Of a stretch of 64,000 bases of DNA, positions 57,529 through 64,000 are shown piece after piece. The number at the start of each line of letters is the position of its first letter. Position 1 is the first letter of the stretch. The DNA comes from Tridacna crocea (Eukaryota > Mollusca > Bivalvia > Cardiida > Cardiidae): contig OX031061.1 of NCBI GenBank assembly GCA_943736015.1, positions 17,803,290-17,867,289 on the forward strand, read 5' to 3'. Position numbers and translations under genes: made by a program. The notes under the pieces were generated by a model. That model saw nothing but the letters and a program-made list of their open reading frames with translations, ran no database searches and was not told the DNA's origin.

Positions 57529-58591
57529 GTAAGACTTTTTTTTATTACATAATGAATAGCTATTATTTACTACTTTCGGTTGAGCGCAAAAAATGAGTAA
57601 ACAGTCCTAGAGCAAAGGGCTCCACAGTTGGTCTCCTGGAACCCATAGACTATATATCATAAATATGTTATTTAACTGTATGCAGGCCGTTACTTGCCCC
57701 TGATTACAAAAAAGTATCTTTTCTACCCCATCAGTTATGCTCCTTATTCTTTCGACAACTGGGAGCTAAAGCATTTTTCTACCAGACAAACACAGCTTTT
57801 TGTCAGTGGCTAATGCAGTGTGGCTGCTACATTTGCCCGAACTTGTAAACTTGCTCAAAATTCTGCGCCATTGACAAGGGTTCGTACATACATTTTTATG
57901 ATATAAAATGCACTTTAGGTCCAATCAAACACACCCTTTGAACATGTTTCAAAATACTACTGACCTATAGTTTTGTCTTTGATAACTTCGAAAAAGGAGG
58001 CTCCAAGTAATTCCGTTGTCAACTTTTCAGTTATGCAATAAACGCGGTTTAGAACTTCTTTAGCGTTGACTTTTGTCATATTACCAACATAATCAAAATG
58101 TCTAGTAAAAAAGATATTTAAACATTCGGGGCAGTTTACCTGAACAAGACAGCCAAGATGGCCCTGGATCGCTCGCCTGAAATATCGAGAGGACCATAGC
58201 TCTATTTAAGCACAGGAATTTGACATTCTATAATGAAAATATATGATAAAATATGAGAAAAAATACTCCTCTATATATAAAGATAATCAGGTAAGAGTGA
58301 TGTGTAAAGCTTATTATACCTGTAGGTATTGCTGATTAGAATCCCATATCTTTTTCCTGTGTTGCTAACGGCTGGCAAATATATACTTAAAACATTCAGT
58401 TAAATTACTAATTTGTAAAAATTACATGTAGTTTAAAAAAGTTCTAAGGTGGCTCAGTTGTATGGTGTAAGATTTCATACCTGTGTTTTTTTAGGAGTGT
58501 AATCGAATAGTATACTTCAAAGCCCTTGCCTAGTACAAGTGAAATGCATCACATAGATGAAAAGCTGTCTTGCATTATAATATGAATGAAA
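57529..58591. other. Gene-free stretch with an AGCTCACC-family fragment
   Basis: At 58,145-58,200 is 'agccaagatggccctggatc' followed by 'gctcgcctga', the minus-strand terminal hairpin of the AGCTCACC family without the rest. Nothing else recognised. Confidence 0.5.
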
Positions 58592-59215
58592 CAAGAGGGC
58601 CATGATGGCCATTGATTGCTCAAGTGAGTCAACAGGCAAAATTCACTCTCAAATTCAATTTCTGACCAAATGTCAGGTCATTTGAGCTTAAAATGTGGCC
58701 GCAAGAGCGTTCACAAGGAATTTCTGTAAGTTGACCTAGTGACCTAATTTATCATCCCAATTTAGAACACATAAAAAATTGATCAAGAAAACATTCTGAA
58801 CAGTTTTCAAGTTAATTGAGCAATAAATGTGGCCTCTAGGATGCCCACAAGGTATTTCTTAAATTTGACCAAATGACCTAGTTTATGATTTTAGGTAAAC
58901 CAAATCCAAATTCACCCAATATCTCATCAAGCCAAACATTCAGACCAAATTTTAAGTCAGTTGAACAAGAAATGTAGCCTCTAGAGTGTCCACAAGGTAT
59001 TTCTTTAATATTACTAGTGACCTAGATCAGGACCCCCAGGTGACCCAATTTTCAACTCATCTTAGATTTTGACAAGAAAAACATTTTAGCCAATTTTCCA
59101 ATCAATCGAAAAATAAATGTGGCCTCTAGAGTGCCCACACAGTATTTCTTTAATTTGACCTAGTGACCTATTTTAAAACCTAATTTCAGGTACATGTGAG
59201 AACATTTGATTGTCA
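58592..59215 (-). mobile_element. Truncated AGCTCACC-family element with about 145-bp units
   Basis: Starts with the terminal hairpin 'caagagggccatgatggcc' and continues into three to four units sharing 'aatgtggcctctagagtgcc' and 'caaggtatttcttt'. The opposite AGCTCACC head is not found. Confidence 0.6.
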
Positions 59216-60714
59216 TTTTAAGGCCTTTACTTTTTCAAGATATTTCATTAATAATTCTAAATAGTTTTCTTAGTCATATACTACTACACTTGGGAAGTAG
59301 AGAAATTTCTGACTGACTTGGCATGAAATTATGGGATTATATTCACCAACCATTCTAGACATATTCTATGAAATTTTGCAATGTCTTATTGGCTTAAATG
59401 ATTTGCTTACCATTTGGTTCAGCCAATCACAAATTGTATTACTTTTATATTAAGATATTTGTTAAGATTATACAAGAGTGTAACTGGTTGCCGAATTTTG
59501 GTCAAGGATTCTGTATTCATCTGTCCATCCTTTGTAAAATCTGGTACAAACTGATGGAAATCTAAGCATTATCAAATCAAGCCCTAACATTCATACAAAA
59601 AAGGCTGTGTGAGTTGTTGACCTGTGTTAGTTGTTGACAGCTGTAAGTTAATTTCTATGTGACTTCACAATATTCCTTTAAGTAAATAGATGCATTTTTT
59701 CCCGTTCGATGTATTCAATGTGTATTTAGGTATAAAGGAACCACAAAGATGAATCATAACTGTCTTGGTTAACAAATAAATAGTTCCTTCTATTGTTAAA
59801 TTAAGGAAGGAAAAAGCAGAGAACTGTAACCATCTAAAAGGCCCATTCCAAAGATGTTAAAATTAAAGCCTTAGTTTCAAAATTGGCTCCACCCCCTAGG
59901 TCATTGATTTAATATTTGCTCATAGAATGATAACTCTAAAATGTTTCTTACTCTAAACCATAAATCTTAGGGCTACCAAATTTGGATCAAGCCTAAATTT
60001 GTTCCAAATTTAGCCTTAACTGAAATAAGTCCAGCCTCAAGGGTCTCATGTTTAACATGGGCTTTATATAGGGGAAACCAAGCAAATTTGAATGTTTATT
60101 TCCATAACATGATAAGGCCTTGACCTGTAGTATTTGGCATGTGAATTTTTCGTGTGGACCTCTTCCAGGATTCAAGTAAATATATGGTGGTTCACATTTG
60201 GGGCCACAGCTCTCATATCCATGGGCTTTTGTAGAGGAAACTTTAAAAAAGGCTTATTGTTGGAAACCATGTGGCCTAGAATTGTAATGTTTAGGACATA
60301 AATTTGAACTTATTAGCAAGTGGAGGGATACAGACCCATCATTGCCCTCTTTCCTTTTAACTAGTATATGGTTTAGACAATAAAGTTATGTTAATCAATC
60401 TTTAGCCTGCTTAAAATGATACAGAATTTACGCTCTGATATTGAATCTGCATTGCAGATACAGAATTGATTCTGTTTCATATCTTGTGAAGTTTTCCATG
60501 GAGAACAAACCATATTGCTCCTATGCTGTATTAGTGGAAATTTGTGCAACATGGAAAAGTTTGTGAATTTGCAAATTTGAGAAAATCGCAAACTTTTCTG
60601 TTCACATATTTTAGCACATATATAGGAACAAATATGTGTGCCTTGAATTCGCAAACATTCCGTATGCAAAATATCCTTAATAGTTAATTTGCAAATAAAT
60701 TTTTTGACACACGT
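59216..60714. other. Gene-free AT-rich stretch
   Basis: A decayed foldback element lies at about 59,334-59,470 (relative of 19,379-19,575). The rest may be an old repeat array but is too diverged to define. ORFs of 60 and 116 aa on the minus strand are not recognised. Confidence 0.45.
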
Positions 60715-60910
60715 TGTAACGGGAACTACTCCTTTATGCATTGCTTTTAAATACAGTACCTAACACATACCTCAAGGAGAGTTCTCTTTAGCTCAGTCGT
60801 TATGACATTGGTCTTTCGTTCGGGCGTTCTAGGTTCAAATCCTGTCTGGTCCCTATATTTGTGCAATGCATTTCTTTATTTGTTTCTTTGGTATGGACTT
60901 TGATTGTAAA
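60715..60910 (+). mobile_element. Solo LTR related to the miniature LTR element
   Basis: Starts TGTAACGGGAACTACTCC and ends '...ggtatggactttgattgtaa', paralleling the LTRs at 23,790 and 24,112 end to end, with moderate divergence. The tRNA-like block (60,789-60,860) has an A-box-like TTAGCTCAGTCGTTATGA and a B-box-like GGTTCAAATCC, closer to consensus than the younger LTRs. No internal region or second LTR is present. Confidence 0.75.
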
Positions 60911-60919
60911 TTTGTATAT

Positions 60920-61190
60920 GTCGTAAGCCAGATTAGAACCTAGACAGATCCGGAATCTGCTTAGACCAAATTGGAATTATAATTATATGTAGACCGATAT
61001 AGATTGTTTTCCAAATTTTTGTTTATTATATTAACCCATATAATTATGTTTACAACTGAGATGTATTTTTAATTAAAACAATTTATCTGTTTTTACCTCA
61101 GTTGCACCGTTTTCCACATTTTTTGGATTGTTTGTTTGTTTCTAAAGTGCAAAACATTAAAAATTTCTTACTCTGAATTTCTGATTGAAA
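60920..61190. repeat. Fragment of the TATATGTCGT TIR element
   Basis: Matches the left 250 bp of the unit 1 element at 38,709-39,165 ('ccagattagaacctagacag', 'tccggaatctgc'). Confidence 0.6.
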
Positions 61191-61199
61191 CTATTTTTA

Positions 61200-62275
61200 A
61201 GCTCACCTTAGCACAAAGTGCTAAAGGTGAGCTATTGTGATCGCCCTATGTCCGGCGTCCGTCGTCCGTCAACAATTTCTTTAAACATCTTCTCCTCCTA
61301 AACCAATGGGCCAATCTTCATGAAACTTGGCAGGAATGTTCCTTGGGTGAAGCTCTACCAAAATTGTTCAAAAAATTTAATTCCACCCATAACTCTGGTT
61401 GCCATGGCAACAAAAATAAAAAAACCCGAAATCTTGGAAAATCTTCATCTCTGAAACTTGAAGGCGTAAAGCTTTGATATTTGGTACGTAGCATCTCCTA
61501 ATAGATGTCTACCAAGTTTGTTCAAATTATGTCCCTAGGGTCAAAACTGGGCCCACCCCGGAGGATAACTAGTTTGAGCATAGGAACAAGGAAGGAAAAA
61601 CTTTAAAAATCTTCTCCTCTGAAACTTGAAGGCGTAGAGCTTTGATATGTAGTATGTAGTATCTCCTAATGGATCTCTACCAAGTTTGTTCAAATTATGC
61701 CCCTAGGGTCAAAATTGGCCCCACCCCGGGGGATAACAAGTTTGAGCATAGGAACAAAGAAGAAAAAACTTTAAAAATCTTCTCCTCTGAAACTTGAAGG
61801 CGTAGAGCTTTGATATTTGGTATGTGACATCTCCTAGTTTGTTCAAATTATGCCCTTGGGGTCAAAACTGGCTCCACCCCGGGGGTCACAAGTTTGAACA
61901 TAGGAACAAAGAAAGAAAGTTTTAAAATTCTTCAACTCTAAAACTAGAAGGCATAGAACTATGATATTTGGCATGTAGCAATTCCTAGTAGATCTCCACC
62001 AAGTTTGTTCATATTATGCCCTTGGGGTCAAAACTGACCCTGCCCCGGGGGGTCACAGGTTCGAACATAGCAACAAAGAAGGAAAACTTTAGAAATCTTC
62101 TCTGAAACTTTGATATTTGGTATGCAGAATCTTCTAGTGGACCTCTACCAAGTTTGGTCATATGATGTCCCTGGCTTCAAAACTGGCCATGCCCCGGAGG
62201 TCACAGGTTGGAACATAGGAACAAAGAAGGAAAATTTTAAATTTCTTTTTCTCTTGAACGGGAAGGTGTAGATGT
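61200..62275 (+). mobile_element. AGCTCACC-family element, 3'-truncated
   Basis: Complete head hairpin at 61,200-61,232, GTCCG tract, then about six units of about 180 bp. It stops within a unit at about 62,275 without the CCTCTTG end. Confidence 0.7.
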
Positions 62276-62412
62276 ATTAATGTATTATATGTCTTAAATT
62301 ACACTGAAACGAACTTCTAAACGGCCACTTTTAAGCCGTAATTTCCCATAGACCTTTTCTCGAGTCCGCTGCCTTTACAAGGGACAGCTTATTTGGTTTC
62401 ATTTTTTGCAGA

Positions 62413-62417
62413 ATGAT
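62413..62417 (+). CDS. Possible terminal exon (stop codon) of the modular gene
   Basis: After a strong acceptor (tttcattttttgcag), the bases AA then TGA would complete the phase-1 codon left open at 57,528 as Glu and end the protein directly after the VWC C-terminal half. The match in phase is suggestive, but one in three random acceptors would fit and no clear AATAAA follows nearby. The real end may lie outside the window. Confidence 0.25.
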
Positions 62418-63641
62418 TGACCGGTCTGAAAACATACCTGAACCAAATTACGAAGAGAATTCCTTCAATTTTATCGCGTAAGAAAATCATTTGTCGTTCA
62501 TTCACACAACATTGTAAATTGAAATGTCAAATTTTTGAAAACTTCAAGCTTGTTTTTTCGGATAACATTTTTTCAAAGAAAATAATTTTCATGTTTTTCT
62601 TATTACTTACAGAAGTTCAGTATTTTATGCTTCGCTTTTTTAAACTGTTTTGGCTGTTAGACACCACGCATGCGCAAACAACTAGTTTTACTTTTTTGAA
62701 AAAGAGAGTCAGTCTGTTGGTAAAATCGAGAATCTTTTCATCACAATATCATGGTTAACGTCCAAATATATTCCACATTTTTTTTATTAACTTTTCTTAT
62801 ACTTGCTCCAGTTTATAGGAGAAACAAAAGTAGCCGTTTAGAAGTTCGTTCCAGTGTAGAGTGTTTGGCAAAGGGATTTTTATGGGCTTTTTATAAACCC
62901 AAACAATTTTATGGTTCTATACACTTTTTAACCTACACAGTTTCAGGCTTCTCTCGATTCAAAGAAATCTAACACAATGGAACTGTTCTTTGAAAGGATG
63001 GAAAACCTGCAATAGGAGTTTTAAAAATGCTAATATATACTAATAATATGCTAATAATTTACCAGATTTTCAAATGCTTTCTTCTAATGGATGGTTAGCC
63101 CATTACCAGATGGCAAATTTTTAGCCTTACCCAAATCGAAAACAGTTGCAGACAACAGTTTTATGTTTAGCCACAGTTTACAAATAATCTGCTTCGGTTT
63201 GTTGAAATGTTGCTGTGGTGTTTTAAAATGTTATTGTTGGACATTGTACATTGAATTCAAAAGCCACATACAATATTAATAAGATATATTAAATGCTACG
63301 ATTTTAATCAATTTTTTTTAAACATTTTTTAGTTTTATCACAGTGAAAGCACACTCAAAAATTGTCTTGGTTTCACAGATACTAGGTTGGGGCTTTATAG
63401 TGTTTTGTCTAAGGTCACTCACTCACGGAAAATTCATCATTAACTGTTGCAGTGCCAAATTAACAAACTGGAATTTTAAAATCGGGAAAAGAACAAACAA
63501 GATATTGCAGTTTTGAGTATGACTTTACCGCACAAAAAATTTTAAACTTGTCCAAATTGAAAGCATTAACCCTTTACTCTATAAGGCAGTTCTATGGCAT
63601 CCATAATTGACCCTAAATAACAGCAAGGATGAAGCTGTTTT
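62418..63641. other. Gene-free AT-rich stretch
   Basis: No recognisable coding sequence. A left end of a TTAA-type MITE is visible at about 63,098-63,150 ('cccattaccagatggcaaa') without its partner, and another at about 63,525-63,570. Confidence 0.45.
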
Positions 63642-64000
63642 AGCTCACCTTAGCACAAAGTGCTAAAGGTGAGCTTTTGTGATCGCCCTATGTCCGGCGT
63701 CCGTCGTCCGTCAACAATTTCTTTAAACATCTTCTTCTCCTAAACCACTCGGCCAATCTTCATGAAACTTGGCAGGAATTATTCTTGAGTGAAGCTCTAC
63801 CAAAATTGTTCAAGAAATTTAATTCCACCCATAACTCTGGTTGCCATGGCAACAAGAAGAAAAAAAAGAAATCTTTGAAAATCTTCTCCTCTGAAACTTG
63901 AAGGCGTAGAGCTTTGATATGTAGTATGTAGTATCTCCTAGTGGACCTCTACCAAGTTTGTTCAAATTATGTCCCTAGGGTCAAAACTGGCCTCACCCCG
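63642..64000 (+). mobile_element. AGCTCACC-family element, running off the window
   Basis: Complete head hairpin, GTCCG tract and the first about 180-bp unit, in the same subfamily as 47,279, 50,242 and 61,200. Left flank is a T run ('gctgttttAGCTCACC'). Confidence 0.75.

Overview
The window looks like AT-rich, repeat-dense nuclear DNA of a bivalve mollusc. This is inferred from split genes with GT-AG introns, lustrin-type and VWC-like cysteine modules, dispersed units reading 'ccggagcataacttct', and the hairpin-ended AGCTCACC elements. I cannot name the species from sequence alone; a dreissenid or venerid clam is only a guess. There are no bacterial genes. Almost every open reading frame is short and lies in repeats.

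I can support one multi-exon gene, on the + strand. A signal-peptide exon (22,773-22,893) is followed about 11 kb later by small exons that each encode one cysteine module: VWC/pacifastin-like (34,187-34,306), lustrin-type (38,367-38,498), VWC/pacifastin-like (41,592-41,711), lustrin-type (53,695-53,826), a divergent lustrin-type (55,833-55,970) and a VWC C-terminal half (57,436-57,528). Each internal exon is a multiple of three and is bounded by phase-1 introns, so all join in one frame into a secreted protein of about 286 residues if 62,413 is the last exon. The middle of the gene grew by tandem duplication: unit 1 (about 33.24-40.95 kb) and unit 2 (about 40.95-55.74 kb) share exons and introns. 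Unit 2 was then enlarged by element insertions and an internal duplication.

The rest is transposable elements. 1-22.7 kb holds many copies of a roughly 229-bp TTAA-bounded MITE with a palindromic core, a GC-rich 981-bp TIR element, a tandem array interrupted by a tRNA-Met-derived SINE, an AGCTCACC-family element (8,872-10,696), three CpG-rich 0.5-kb elements flanked by TAA (12.9-14.5 kb), and small foldback elements. Intron 1 (22.9-34.2 kb) contains a 6.9-kb palindrome. One arm carries a 528-bp miniature LTR element (23,790-24,317) and the other a 3.35-kb AGCTCACC element; each arm preserves the other's empty site. Intron 1 also has a 363-bp element with a 9-bp target duplication, a Tc1/mariner remnant and 5S rRNA-derived modules. 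45-64 kb is dominated by further AGCTCACC elements.

The most unusual object is the miniature LTR element. Its 206-bp LTRs are identical and carry a tRNA-like Pol III promoter region. A perfect 18-nt tRNA-Pro-type primer binding site abuts the 5' LTR, and a purine tract precedes the 3' LTR. A diverged solo LTR at 60,715-60,910 keeps the tRNA-like domain and shows a compensatory base change in the stem that encloses it. Paralogous copies in this window give several natural empty sites, so insertion boundaries can be read directly.
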